A stretch of 15,881 nt of DNA from Solirubrobacteraceae bacterium (lineage in GTDB: Bacteria; Actinomycetota; Thermoleophilia; Solirubrobacterales; Solirubrobacteraceae), in NCBI GenBank assembly GCA_030151725.1, contig JASLDD010000280.1:1-15881 (forward strand), given 5' to 3'. Position numbers and translations under genes: made by a program. Every line of letters starts with the position of its first letter. Position 1 is the first letter of the stretch. Positions 6,192 to 12,868 of the stretch are shown here, in pieces. Below the pieces are notes generated by a model that searched no databases, was not told where the DNA came from, and saw only the letters and a program-made list of their open reading frames with translations.

Positions 6192-6388
6192 TGCGCCTAC
6201 TTCAGCTGCTGGCGCACGTGACCTGAGCCGGGCTTCTTGTCGGGCTCGGACTGCGCGCCCTCTGGGTTGCCCGTGACTGGTGGCTCAAGGTCCTCAGAGT
6301 CAAAGCCCTGCGCGACTCAACCGCCAGAGGCCGCCGACGGCTCTTAGGGCGGCTGAGCCTCGATGGGGTGTGCCCGTTGGCGGCGTGA
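6191..6388 (+). pseudogene. Small coupled ORF interrupted by an in-frame TGA
   Basis: A GTG at 6191 overlaps the preceding stop (TAGTG) and reads MRLLQLLAHVT, then meets TGA at 6224-6226. The same frame continues open for 53 more codons with protein-like content (AGLLVGLGLRALWVARDWW, LKVLRVKALRDSTARGRRRL, LGRLSLDGVCPLAA) to a TGA at 6386-6388. The continuous frame across the stop suggests a 65-codon gene broken by a nonsense change, or possibly two peptides. The continuation would be an amphipathic basic helix. No family is recognised. A sequencing error at one base would also explain it. Confidence 0.35.
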
Positions 6389-6425
6389 GACTAACCGGGG
6401 TGTTTCCAGAGCCGGTAGAGGGATG

Positions 6426-6725
6426 CTAGGTAGCCAGGGGGTGTCCTCCGGCTGGGGGTTTGCGCTCTGTTGGCACCCAGAGCCCTGAGACCAGATCATC
6501 GAGGTTGACGCTGAGTCCGTCGGCGAGGATGACGAGAGTGGTCAGGCGAGGCTCGACCCCGCCTTGCTCGAGTTTGCCGATCTGGGTGCGGTGCAGACGA
6601 GTGGTGTCGGAGAGCCAGTGCTGGGAGCGACCGGGCCCCCCTGACGTTCGCAAGCGTCGGACGTTGGCGCCGAAGCCTTCGAGGTAAAGAGCGAGCTCGG
6701 CCTTGTATGCCTCAAGTGTGCTCAT
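6426..6725 (-). CDS. XRE-family helix-turn-helix regulator
   Basis: This 99-residue protein is a compact Cro/C1-type DNA binder. The helix-turn-helix spans about residues 19-81: GANVRRLRTSGG, then SQHWLSDTTRLHRTQIGKLE, then LTTLVILADGLSVNLDDLVS. The pattern of Gln/Trp-x-L-S-x-x-T-x-L-x-R-T-x-I-x-K-L-E matches the core of the fold. The C-terminal tail (PTERKPPAGGHPLAT) is probably disordered, and no catalytic or effector domain is attached. The ATG at 6725 has GGAAGAG seven bases upstream. It points away from a second XRE gene at 7155, with about 430 bases between them that hold a LexA-type palindrome. This resembles the paired-regulator control regions of phages and integrative elements, an inference from layout. 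Confidence 0.8.
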   Translation of the reverse strand: MSTLEAYKAELALYLEGFGANVRRLRTSGGPGRSQHWLSDTTRLHRTQIGKLEQGGVEPRLTTLVILADGLSVNLDDLVSGLWVPTERKPPAGGHPLAT

Positions 6726-6860
6726 ACGGCCACTCTTCCGGCTCTCAGAGAGATATGCGACCGATGTCCATCGGGCAGTCTGAGACCTGTCGGATTGGGG
6801 TCAGGCGGACCATCATCCGCCAGATGGTGGTCATCACGGCTTGGTACTTCCCACAGATGC

Positions 6861-6880
6861 ATGCGAACATATGTTCGCAT
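6861..6880. promoter_or_regulatory. Perfect 20-bp palindrome with a LexA (SOS box) core
   Basis: ATGCGAACAT followed directly by ATGTTCGCAT is an exact 20-bp palindrome. Its core CGAACATATGTTCG (6864-6877) matches the CGAAC-N4-GTTCG form of the Gram-positive and actinobacterial LexA/DinR box. It lies 136 bases before the XRE start at 6725 and about 275 bases before the XRE gene on the plus strand. No DNA-repair gene is close, so the regulated gene is unclear. Confidence 0.65.
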
Positions 6881-6982
6881 AAAGCGGACCCGATTACTAA
6901 CCCCATCGGAACGCAGGGCGGATCGAGCGCGTCGTTCCCGCCCGGCGCCGAGGTGTTGTGGGGCATGGCAGCAGTAGTGGGA

Positions 6983-7021
6983 CCCTCGGGGCTTGCATTC
7001 CCGAGGGCCCCGCTGCGGGGC
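6983..7021. repeat. Two adjacent GC-rich hairpins
   Basis: CCCTCGGG (6983-6990) pairs with CCCGAGGG (7000-7007) across nine bases, and GCCCC (7007-7011) pairs with GGGGC (7017-7021) across five. The two stems abut. They may act as a terminator for readthrough, a folded RNA or a recombination-site arm; no T-run follows. Confidence 0.4.
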
Positions 7022-7100
7022 GGCCCAGCTACTAGTCCGCTTCCGCGCACTGGCATCTGTGGGGACGATCAGTGCAGATGAAAGACTACACAGCTTTTAC

Positions 7101-7136
7101 ACCTAGGGTTTTAGCCCTTGGACTTTGACCCTAGGT
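7101..7136. promoter_or_regulatory. 8-bp inverted repeat upstream of XRE gene, possible operator
   Basis: ACCTAGGG (7101-7108) and CCCTAGGT (7129-7136) are exact reverse complements with a 20-base spacer. They lie just before the likely start of the XRE gene, a position typical of an autoregulatory operator. TTGACC at 7125-7130 inside the repeat could be a -35, but no good -10 follows. Confidence 0.4.
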
Positions 7137-7154
7137 CTGCGCCATGTTTCGTTC

Positions 7155-7397
7155 GTGGGGGCGCATGGGGATCCGGCATTTGCGATGCTGCTCAAACGGC
7201 TTCGAGAGGAGCGCGGCATCTCCCAGGAACAGCTTGCCCTGGAGGCACGCATTACCGTCTCGGCGCTCTCCCGGATAGAGCGCGGCTTGACCAGCCCTCG
7301 CTGGAGGACCATCAACAAGATTCTTGTGGCGCTGGACGTAACCCTGGCCGACCTCGCAGCTGACCTCGAGCGGCCTTGTCCTCCGACGCACACATGA
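7155..7397 (+). CDS. XRE-family helix-turn-helix regulator
   Basis: This roughly 80-residue protein is almost entirely a Cro/C1-type helix-turn-helix: LLKRLREERGISQEQLALEA, then RITVSALSRIERGLTSPRWR, then TINKILVALDVTLADLAADL. The G-I-S-Q-E-Q-L-A and S-x-I-E-R-G signatures are textbook for the family. The start is uncertain: TTG 7125, GTG 7155 and ATG 7185 are all in frame and none has a clear Shine-Dalgarno sequence. I chose 7155 as a compromise because codons 5' of it look non-coding and overlap the inverted repeat. It faces away from another XRE gene across a dyad-rich region and lies about 220 bases before a tyrosine recombinase scrap, which favours a mobile-element regulator role. Confidence 0.78.
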   Translation: MGAHGDPAFAMLLKRLREERGISQEQLALEARITVSALSRIERGLTSPRWRTINKILVALDVTLADLAADLERPCPPTHT

Positions 7398-7869
7398 AAC
7401 AACCCTCTGGTCGGTCTCCCGGGTCACGGTGACGAGAGGGCGATGGCTACCGCATCCCTGCGTGCATCTCACGTCACTCGCGTGGCGTCTGGACTCGAGT
7501 GGCTGACACGCCGCAGGCTGTGACAGACGCGCGCCCGCGCGGCAGCAGATGACTATGGCTGCCTACGGCCACTCCGCATCATCTTCGCCCACATCTGTGT
7601 CGGCCGTCCAATCGTGTCCTACGACAGCGCTTTGAGCCTCTCGCGCTCTTGGGGGGTGCGGCTCATGACGTGGCTGTAGACGCCTAGCGTGGACCGCAAA
7701 GAGATCGAAGAAGCTCTGAAATCCCATAGCAACGCCGATCTGAGCCGTTCGCCCCAATTGTCTTAGAGAGCGCGAACGGTCGGGCTGTTCTTAGTTCTGG
7801 AGACCGCAGAATGGGCGAGAGGCCCGAGATTGAGCTCGCGCGGAGGGATGCCGGGCCTTGGCGCGGCTG
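7398..7869. other. Gene-poor stretch with gene fragments
   Basis: About 470 bases lack an intact gene. It contains the recombinase tail at 7619-7693 (minus). Two tiny plus-strand frames are weak candidates only: a 26-residue ATG frame at 7443-7523 and a 25-residue GTG frame at 7689-7766 (VDRKEIEEALKSHSNADL). The mix of fragments suggests decay of inserted DNA. Confidence 0.45.
7619..7693 (-). pseudogene. C-terminal scrap of a tyrosine recombinase/integrase
   Basis: The minus strand reads STLGVYSHVMSRTPQERERL then KALS and stops at TAG. T-L-x-x-Y-S-H-V is the active-site tail of tyrosine recombinases, with the catalytic tyrosine in V-Y-S-H, followed by the usual short charged helix. Upstream in the same frame the sequence loses all resemblance and reaches a stop near 7766. 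The Arg-His-Arg part of the catalytic domain is absent. It is therefore a remnant of an integrase and marks past insertion of a mobile element here. No attachment site or tRNA was seen. Confidence 0.62.
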
Positions 7870-8463
7870 CTACTTGGCTTTGCCTTGTGGGTGGATGGTC
7901 TCGCCGCGCGCGAGCATCGCCACGAAACGTTCGATGCGCCGTGCGCGGGTGTCGCTGCGCTTGGCCTCGTGAATCCTGTAGAGGACGGCGTATCGGTTTT
8001 GGCTGCTGAGGCGATCGAACATCGCTTTGGCGCGAGGCTCGACGTCGAGTGCCGCGGTGAGGTCCGCCGGAACCTCGATGGTTGCCTGTCCTGCGTAGGC
8101 CGCATCCCAGCGTCCGTCGTCCTTCGCCAGCGCGACTGCCGCGAGCCCCGCCGGGTGCATCAAGCCCTGGGTCTGTAGCCGCTCGACGAGACCGACGTTG
8201 CGTTGTGACCATGAGCTGCGTGGCCGCCTGGGGGTGAACCGCTGGCGAAATGTGCGCTCGTCGCGGCGCCTCAGCTGCCCGTCGATCCAGCCGTGACAAA
8301 GAGCCTCTTCGAGCGCCTCGTCGTAGGTGAGCCTGGTCGGCTCGATCACGTGCTTCTTGGCGAGCACGAGCCACACTCCACTTTGATCCTGATGGTGTGC
8401 GCCGAGCCAGGACCGCCAGCGGGCTCTGTCGGCGACGAGCAGCTCAGGAAGCTCATCAGGCAT
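7870..8463 (-). CDS. YdeI/OmpD-associated family protein
   Basis: This protein of about 197 residues has the standard layout of the YdeI/OmpD-associated family. LPELLVADRARWRSWLGAHH is the opening helix, followed by GVWLVLAKKH and LTYDEALEEALCHGWIDGQL with the conserved G-W-I-D-G. Next come RRRDERTFRQRFTPRRPRSS and WSQRNVGLVERLQTQGLMHP. The C-terminal half (EVPADLTAALDVEPRAKAMF, YRIHEAKRSDTRARRIERFV) is the OmdA-like region. The family has been linked to bacteriocin protection and stress responses, but its biochemical role is poorly known. In-frame starts are GTG 8484, ATG 8472 and ATG 8463; I chose 8463 because family members usually begin just before this point, and no ribosome-binding site decides. 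It is in the same direction as the DUF1810 gene, 130 bases downstream of it. Confidence 0.85.
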   Translation of the reverse strand: MPDELPELLVADRARWRSWLGAHHQDQSGVWLVLAKKHVIEPTRLTYDEALEEALCHGWIDGQLRRRDERTFRQRFTPRRPRSSWSQRNVGLVERLQTQGLMHPAGLAAVALAKDDGRWDAAYAGQATIEVPADLTAALDVEPRAKAMFDRLSSQNRYAVLYRIHEAKRSDTRARRIERFVAMLARGETIHPQGKAK

Positions 8464-8512
8464 CCGCCACATTTTGCCAACCACCGGCGGCAGGCACCGG
8501 TGCGATCCCCGG

Positions 8513-8528
8513 ACGGCCGCATGGCCGT
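8513..8528. repeat. Short perfect hairpin between two minus-strand genes
   Basis: ACGGCC (8513-8518) and GGCCGT (8523-8528) flank the loop GCAT. It lies between the end of the DUF1810 gene and the start of the YdeI-like gene, so it could be an intergenic terminator; no T-run is present. Confidence 0.3.
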
Positions 8529-8593
8529 CGGCCGGCGTGTGAGGAGCCGACTCGGAATGAGAGGAGTCGCAAATGAGCAGGGATTGCTCAACC

Positions 8594-9052
8594 TCAGCCG
8601 CGAGGACTGCGGTCGCCGGCGCGCTCCAGTAGGTCTCGGGTAGCCGGGTCGGTGGCGCCTGCGAAGTAGACCTCCAACACCTGGGCGAAGCAACTCTCTT
8701 CGGGCGCGGCGCACCAAAACAGAGTCATTGATGAGCGCAGCTTCAAGGCATCGACCGGCCCGAGGATCTGCTCGGCGCTGAGGCCCTCGAGTTCCATGAG
8801 CACTGCGGTGCACTCCCGGAGGCGAGCCCCGAGCACGGGATCTGCAAGATAGGAGCGCGCCTCGGCCAGAGATTGGATCGCATACCTCCGCGATGTGGTG
8901 CTCTGACCCAGACCTGAGAACTGCGGAAAGACGAACCACATCCAGTGGCTGGCCTTGCAGCCCGCGCGCAGCTCCGAGAGCGCCCGCCCGTAGGTGTCGT
9001 TTGCATCCTGGGCCGCCAGGAAGCGGCTGAGTTGGAAGGGATCGCGTGTCAC
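8594..9052 (-). CDS. DUF1810 family protein
   Basis: This 152-residue protein matches DUF1810 closely from end to end. DPFQLSRFLAAQDANDTYGR is the opening helix. ALSELRAGCKASHWMWFVFP holds the hallmark S-H-W-M-W-F-V-F-P, then QFSGLGQSTTSRRYAIQSL and EARSYLADPVLGARLREC follow. VDALKLRSSMTLFWCAAP is the last conserved block. The function of the family is unknown; the invariant aromatic/histidine motif suggests a binding pocket. A GTG at 9052 has GAGGAG four bases upstream, and I prefer it to the longer frame beginning at 9190, whose first 46 residues are Pro/Arg-rich and unlike the family. It is a single-domain cytosolic protein with no visible regulatory tie to its neighbours. Confidence 0.87.
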   Translation of the reverse strand: MTRDPFQLSRFLAAQDANDTYGRALSELRAGCKASHWMWFVFPQFSGLGQSTTSRRYAIQSLAEARSYLADPVLGARLRECTAVLMELEGLSAEQILGPVDALKLRSSMTLFWCAAPEESCFAQVLEVYFAGATDPATRDLLERAGDRSPRG

Positions 9053-9172
9053 GGGGCTCCTCTGCGACCGGAGGGTAGTGCAGTTATCGGGACGGGCGGG
9101 AAGGTTGGGATCGGGGTCGCGTACTGCGCCGATGGTCCTTCGCCCGGCGCTGGTAGGCGGCGCAGCAGGCAC

Positions 9173-9189
9173 TGACCCGGGCAGGGTCA
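9173..9189. terminator. Hairpin at the stop codon of the exported-protein gene
   Basis: TGACCC (9173-9178) pairs with GGGTCA (9184-9189) around GGGCA; the right arm includes the TGA stop of the minus-strand gene ending at 9187. It could help transcription stop, but it lacks a T-run. Confidence 0.3.
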
Positions 9190-10038
9190 CCTGACGATCT
9201 GGATTGTTCGCTCCATGCCGAGCTGGGTGTGCTCGCGCCCGTCCTCAGTGCGCATGATGCAAGCCAGGACGTAGGTTCCGGGTCGCTCGTCGATGAGCTC
9301 CTGTTGCACTCCGCCCGGTGACAGTGGGCCGGCGAACTCCGGGAAGCTGGTCCCGAGCTTCGGGGCCTGCTTGTCGTGGGCGGCGCGCAGTAGGACGGTG
9401 AGCCGCGTGGCGGCCTTGGCACTCTTGACACCGATCCCCTGGATCTGGTGCACCAGGAAGCCGCTGTTCTGGAACCGCACGAGCTCGCCGTCGTGGAGCT
9501 TGCTCGGGCCGTGAAACGCGAAGTCGACTGCTGTGATCGTCGCGCCGGGCTTTGGCAGCGGGGCGGGGTGTGGCGCTTGACCGATTACGAAAGCTGCGTG
9601 CGGCGGGTTTGGGCTGCTCGAGCTCAGGTCGATCGCCAGGTAGTCGCCCGGCTGCAGTGCCGTCTGAGTTGTGTTGGTCCCCCTGTCGGCGCTGACATCG
9701 AACACGATCGAGCCATAAGGGTCGAGGTAGTTGAGATCTCCGTGGTGGGCGTTGATCGCCGCGCCCGCCTGTGCAAACGCCGAGAATGGCACCCCTGCGT
9801 TGAGGCGGATCAGGACCGGCTCGGTGTGGCTCGTGCTCACGCTCGAGACGACGTTCACGGCTCCTGACTGGAGTTGGCCGCCGACGACGACCGTCCGTCC
9901 GTTGAGAGCGAGTTTCAACGCCGGGAGGCTGGGTGCCCCCGCACTTGCGCTGGCTGTCATGGCGATCGCGAGCATCGATGTGCCCACGCCCGCGACGATC
10001 GATGCCCCCCCGACAATTGCACTGAGTCGCCTCGCCAT
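9187..10038 (-). CDS. Exported cupredoxin-like protein
   Basis: This 283-residue protein has a signal peptide: MARRLSAIVGG, a hydrophobic run to about 29, then SASAGA as a likely cleavage site. Residues 45-150 form a beta-rich region with Ser/Thr-rich strands. The C-terminal domain (about 165-283) resembles a cupredoxin: GELVRFQNSGFLVHQIQGI with His197, then GTYVLACIMRTEDGREHTQL with Cys260 and His270, and Met275 shortly after. His-Cys-His-Met is the type 1 copper ligand set and His-x4-Met has plastocyanin spacing, but nine residues separate Cys and His, more than usual, so copper binding is uncertain. The ATG at 10038 has GGAGA four bases upstream; the longer frame reaching 10440 is rejected. 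It follows the small membrane-protein gene by 41 bases and is divergent from the double histidine kinase. Confidence 0.72.
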   Translation of the reverse strand: MARRLSAIVGGASIVAGVGTSMLAIAMTASASAGAPSLPALKLALNGRTVVVGGQLQSGAVNVVSSVSTSHTEPVLIRLNAGVPFSAFAQAGAAINAHHGDLNYLDPYGSIVFDVSADRGTNTTQTALQPGDYLAIDLSSSSPNPPHAAFVIGQAPHPAPLPKPGATITAVDFAFHGPSKLHDGELVRFQNSGFLVHQIQGIGVKSAKAATRLTVLLRAAHDKQAPKLGTSFPEFAGPLSPGGVQQELIDERPGTYVLACIMRTEDGREHTQLGMERTIQIVR

Positions 10039-10079
10039 GGTGTCTCCTCTTCGATTGGGGTTGTCGGCTTGCAGCACGC

Positions 10080-10310
10080 TCACCGCGCGGCGTGTCGCCG
10101 GCGTGACTTGACCACGCCGATGAGGGCCAGTGCGATCAACAGCACGGCGCCGACGACGAATGCGACGAAGAAGACGTTGCTCACGGTGCCGGGATGGCTG
10201 CTGGTCTTGGCGGTGACGTTCGCGAGTACGAACAGCACGACCTCGATGGCCCCGACTCCGATCCAGCTCCTGCGACTGAGAGCTGTCAGTGAACCTGCGG
10301 TGCTCGACAT
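10080..10310 (-). CDS. Small two-helix membrane protein, unrecognised
   Basis: This 76-residue protein has two hydrophobic segments, WIGVGAIEVVLFVLANVTA (16-34) and NVFFVAFVVGAVLLIALALI (45-64). A short Lys/Ser/His loop (KTSSHPGTVS) separates them, and a basic tail (KSRRRHAAR) should stay in the cytoplasm. Both termini would then be cytosolic. AGGAGG lies five bases before the ATG, a very strong ribosome-binding site that confirms the gene. It is the first gene of a two-gene unit with the exported cupredoxin-like protein, 41 bases downstream, and is divergent from the sensor kinase. It may anchor or assist the exported protein or interact with the kinase; both ideas rest on location only. Confidence 0.75.
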   Translation of the reverse strand: MSSTAGSLTALSRRSWIGVGAIEVVLFVLANVTAKTSSHPGTVSNVFFVAFVVGAVLLIALALIGVVKSRRRHAAR

Positions 10311-10489
10311 GCTCGCCTCCTGGTTGATTGGCGCAAGCGTCCCAGCAGTTGGCGCGGTTGTCGTCAGCCGGCAGGACGACTTGATGTGGACCGTGTGATG
10401 ACTTTCCGGCTGACTGGTCCTGCTTCAGGAGGACCCGCATCGTCGTGTCGGGGGATGCGCCGGCCTGACCGTGGCGTTAGCGTGAGCGT
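10311..10489. promoter_or_regulatory. Divergent promoter region upstream of the two-component system
   Basis: This 179-base gap must carry promoters for the membrane/exported pair (minus) and the kinase operon (plus). GGTCCT (10416-10421) and AGGACC (10430-10435) form a perfect 6-bp inverted repeat with an eight-base spacer, a possible binding site for the NarL-type regulator. No clear -35/-10 pair was identified. Confidence 0.35.
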
Positions 10490-12868
10490 GTGGGCGGTGA
10501 ACGCATGCTCCTCGCGCGGGTGAGAGCGATCGATCTTCTGGCACTCGACCGGGTGCTGGCAGTGCTGCTAACGGTGGCTGCTGCCGCGGATGCCTCATCG
10601 CAACTTCACCGATGGTTGTTTCTGGCCACTGTGGTGTCGCTGGTCGCGATCACCGGCAGTGTGGCGTGGCGGCGAGTGAATCCGTGGCTGACGACCGTCG
10701 TCGCGATCACCGGCTTCATGGCGTTTCAGCTTGCGAGCGGCTACGCCGGGAGCGGCGCGTTCGAGGTGGCGGCGATCGCATTGAACTTCTATCTGCTCGG
10801 TCGGAGAGTACGTAGTGGCGAGCGCACATGGCTGGTGGCCGTGTTCGCCTATTGGCTGGTGGGAGCCGCTGTGATCGCATCTGAGGAATCCGGTGCGTCG
10901 ATTGGCGCGGTGCTGGACCCATGGGCGTTCGTGGGTGGTTTGCCGTTCCTCGTGGGGCGAACGCTCGAGAGCCGCAGGACTCTGACGCTCGAGCTCCAGG
11001 CGAGCACACTGCGGCTGGCGGCCGCACAAGAGGACCGCGCGCGTCGCGCTGCAGCCGAGGAGCGAAATCGGATGGCCCGCGAGCTCCACGACGTGATCGC
11101 TCATGACGTCAGCGTGATGGTGCTTCAGAGCAGCGGCGCGCGCGGTATCGCCGGCGTCGATCTCGAGCGGGCGCGAGCCGCGCTGCAGGTCGTCGAGAGC
11201 GCCGGCCGCGACGCGCTCGTTGAGCTGCGGCGGATCGTCGGCGTGCTTCACCGAGGCGGGGAGACGCTTCCAAGCTCCGCTGCACCCGGCCTCTCTCAGC
11301 TGGACGTTCTGATGGATCGCGCGCGGGGCGCGGGCCTGCCGGTGGAGCTGAACGTGGTCGGTCAGCTGCATGCACTTTCACCGGGCCTGGATCTGGTCGC
11401 CTACCGAGTCGTGCAAGAGGCTCTGACGAACGCGATCAAGCATGCCGGAGAGGCGCGCGCACAAGTGAGTGTGAGCGTTGGCGCTCGCTTCCTGAAGCTC
11501 GAGGTGTCGGACAACGGGAACACGACGCCACCCCATGGCGAGGATCGCGAGCCGGGGCACGGCCTGGTGGGAATGCGCGAGCGTGTGGAGCTTTACGGCG
11601 GCGAGCTGAGGGCTCAAAGGCGCCCGGACGGCAGTGGCTTTGAGGTTCATGCGCGGATACCGCTCGATGGGATCGTGCCTTCGCCATACGGCGCGAGCGC
11701 GCCACCAAGGGCAGATGAGTCGATGGCTACGGCAGACAGCCGATCCGGCTGGCGCTGGCTTGACCCAGCGTTTGCGGGCGTCCTGCTGGTGGCGCTAGAG
11801 ATCGCCACGTTGACCGACAGACACAGTCAAGGACCGCTGGTACTGAACGTGCTGATTGTGGCGGTCATGGCGCTCGCGGCTGCTTGGCGCCGTCGCTCGC
11901 CATTGTGGTTCGTCCTCCTCGTTGGTGTGCTCGCCTCGGCTATAAACGCCTACCTCACGCCGCTTGATCGAGCGCCCCTCCTCGCGGCGTATCTCTTGAT
12001 CGTCGTCTCCTACACGGCGGCTGCATGGCTGTCCCTCCGCCAGGCTGCGATGGCACTCGCGCTCTTGCTCGGGGGCACGGCGATTAGCGAGCTGGGCGCA
12101 CGCCACCAGCCGGTTGGCAACGCGATAGGGGCGACTTTGACATTGAGCGCGGCGTGGGCCGCCGGCCGGACGATCCGTGCGCGCCGTTCGCTGGTCTGGG
12201 AGTTGCGGCGCACGGCGGCGCGGCTGACGGCTGAGCGCGAGGATCGTGCGCAGCTGGCCATCGCCGGCGAGCGCTCGCGAATCGCCAGCGAGCTGCACGC
12301 GCTCGTTGCACGCAGCGTCGCTGCGATGATCGTTCAGGCCGAGGGCGCCCGTAGCACGCTGGTCCACGATCAAGAGCGTGCCGATGCTGCGATGGGCGCG
12401 ATCGAGGATGCCGGTCGCCACACGCTTTCCGACATGCGTCGCATCCTTGGCGTTCTGCGCCATGTCGGCGATCGTGGGGAGCTCGAGCCGCAACCGGGCG
12501 TCGCTCAGGTCTATGCCCTGATCCAGCTTGCACGTGAGCGCGGGCAGCCGGTTGAGTTGACCGTGGATGGTGAGCCGGGCACGCTGCCCGCGGGGGTGGA
12601 TCTGGGCGTCTATCGGATCCTCGAGGACGCCTTGGAGAGCGTTCGGCGTCAGCCTGTGTCAGCAGTTGGTGTGGCGCTCAGATTTCGCGAGCAAGATCTA
12701 GAGCTGCAGCTCACCGCTCGCTGCCAGGGACCGAGCCGATGGCCCACAGACGCAATGCGCGAGCGCATTGCGCTCTGCGACGGTGCGCTCGACCCAGAGC
12801 TTCTCGACGAGGAAGGCTGGCGGTTCACCGCCCGTATGCCGCGGGGCGTGCAGGGAGCGTACGCATGA
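10490..12868 (+). CDS. Tandem-duplicated sensor histidine kinase with a degenerate second kinase
   Basis: This 792-residue protein holds two complete units, each six hydrophobic segments plus a NarL/DegS-type (HisKA_3) kinase. Unit 1 has membrane segments at about 20-157 and phosphoacceptor His200 in RELHDVIAHDV. Its ATP site is intact: N-box EALTNAIKHAG (Asn314), DNG at 341-343 and GHGLVGMRER at 357-366. Unit 2 has membrane segments at about 424-560 and keeps His603 in SELHALVARSV, but Asp201 is replaced by Ala604. Its N-box reads DALESVRRQ (Asn to Ser717), the DNG position reads ARC and the glycine-rich G2 box is gone, although MRERIALCDGAL still aligns with MRERVELYGGEL. Unit 2 is therefore a likely pseudokinase that might be phosphorylated by unit 1 or act as a sensor or dimer partner. 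The start could be GTG 10490 or ATG 10505. The stop overlaps the regulator start (ATGA). Confidence 0.9.
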   Translation: MGGERMLLARVRAIDLLALDRVLAVLLTVAAAADASSQLHRWLFLATVVSLVAITGSVAWRRVNPWLTTVVAITGFMAFQLASGYAGSGAFEVAAIALNFYLLGRRVRSGERTWLVAVFAYWLVGAAVIASEESGASIGAVLDPWAFVGGLPFLVGRTLESRRTLTLELQASTLRLAAAQEDRARRAAAEERNRMARELHDVIAHDVSVMVLQSSGARGIAGVDLERARAALQVVESAGRDALVELRRIVGVLHRGGETLPSSAAPGLSQLDVLMDRARGAGLPVELNVVGQLHALSPGLDLVAYRVVQEALTNAIKHAGEARAQVSVSVGARFLKLEVSDNGNTTPPHGEDREPGHGLVGMRERVELYGGELRAQRRPDGSGFEVHARIPLDGIVPSPYGASAPPRADESMATADSRSGWRWLDPAFAGVLLVALEIATLTDRHSQGPLVLNVLIVAVMALAAAWRRRSPLWFVLLVGVLASAINAYLTPLDRAPLLAAYLLIVVSYTAAAWLSLRQAAMALALLLGGTAISELGARHQPVGNAIGATLTLSAAWAAGRTIRARRSLVWELRRTAARLTAEREDRAQLAIAGERSRIASELHALVARSVAAMIVQAEGARSTLVHDQERADAAMGAIEDAGRHTLSDMRRILGVLRHVGDRGELEPQPGVAQVYALIQLARERGQPVELTVDGEPGTLPAGVDLGVYRILEDALESVRRQPVSAVGVALRFREQDLELQLTARCQGPSRWPTDAMRERIALCDGALDPELLDEEGWRFTARMPRGVQGAYA

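Larger units (their letters stand above)
6726..7154. other. Intergenic control region between two XRE genes
   Basis: This stretch of about 430 bases contains no convincing gene. Open frames through it have poor, repetitive composition. It holds a perfect 20-bp palindrome (6861-6880), two adjacent GC-rich hairpins (6983-7021) and an 8-bp inverted repeat (7101-7136), described separately. Its density of dyads suggests a regulatory or element-boundary region. Confidence 0.45.

Noticed and set aside
6707..7081. Long open frames on both strands through the XRE-XRE gap
   Set aside because: Composition is Pro/Gly/Ser-rich and shaped by the hairpins and palindrome; no start signal or family resemblance.
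10039..10440. 134-residue N-terminal extension of the exported protein
   Set aside because: It is Arg/Gln/His-rich, overlaps the well-supported small membrane-protein gene, and the ATG at 10038 has a good ribosome-binding site followed by a signal peptide.
12739..12864. N-terminal extension of the response regulator
   Set aside because: It overlaps the kinase gene, while the ATG at 12865 starts exactly at the receiver domain and has a ribosome-binding site.
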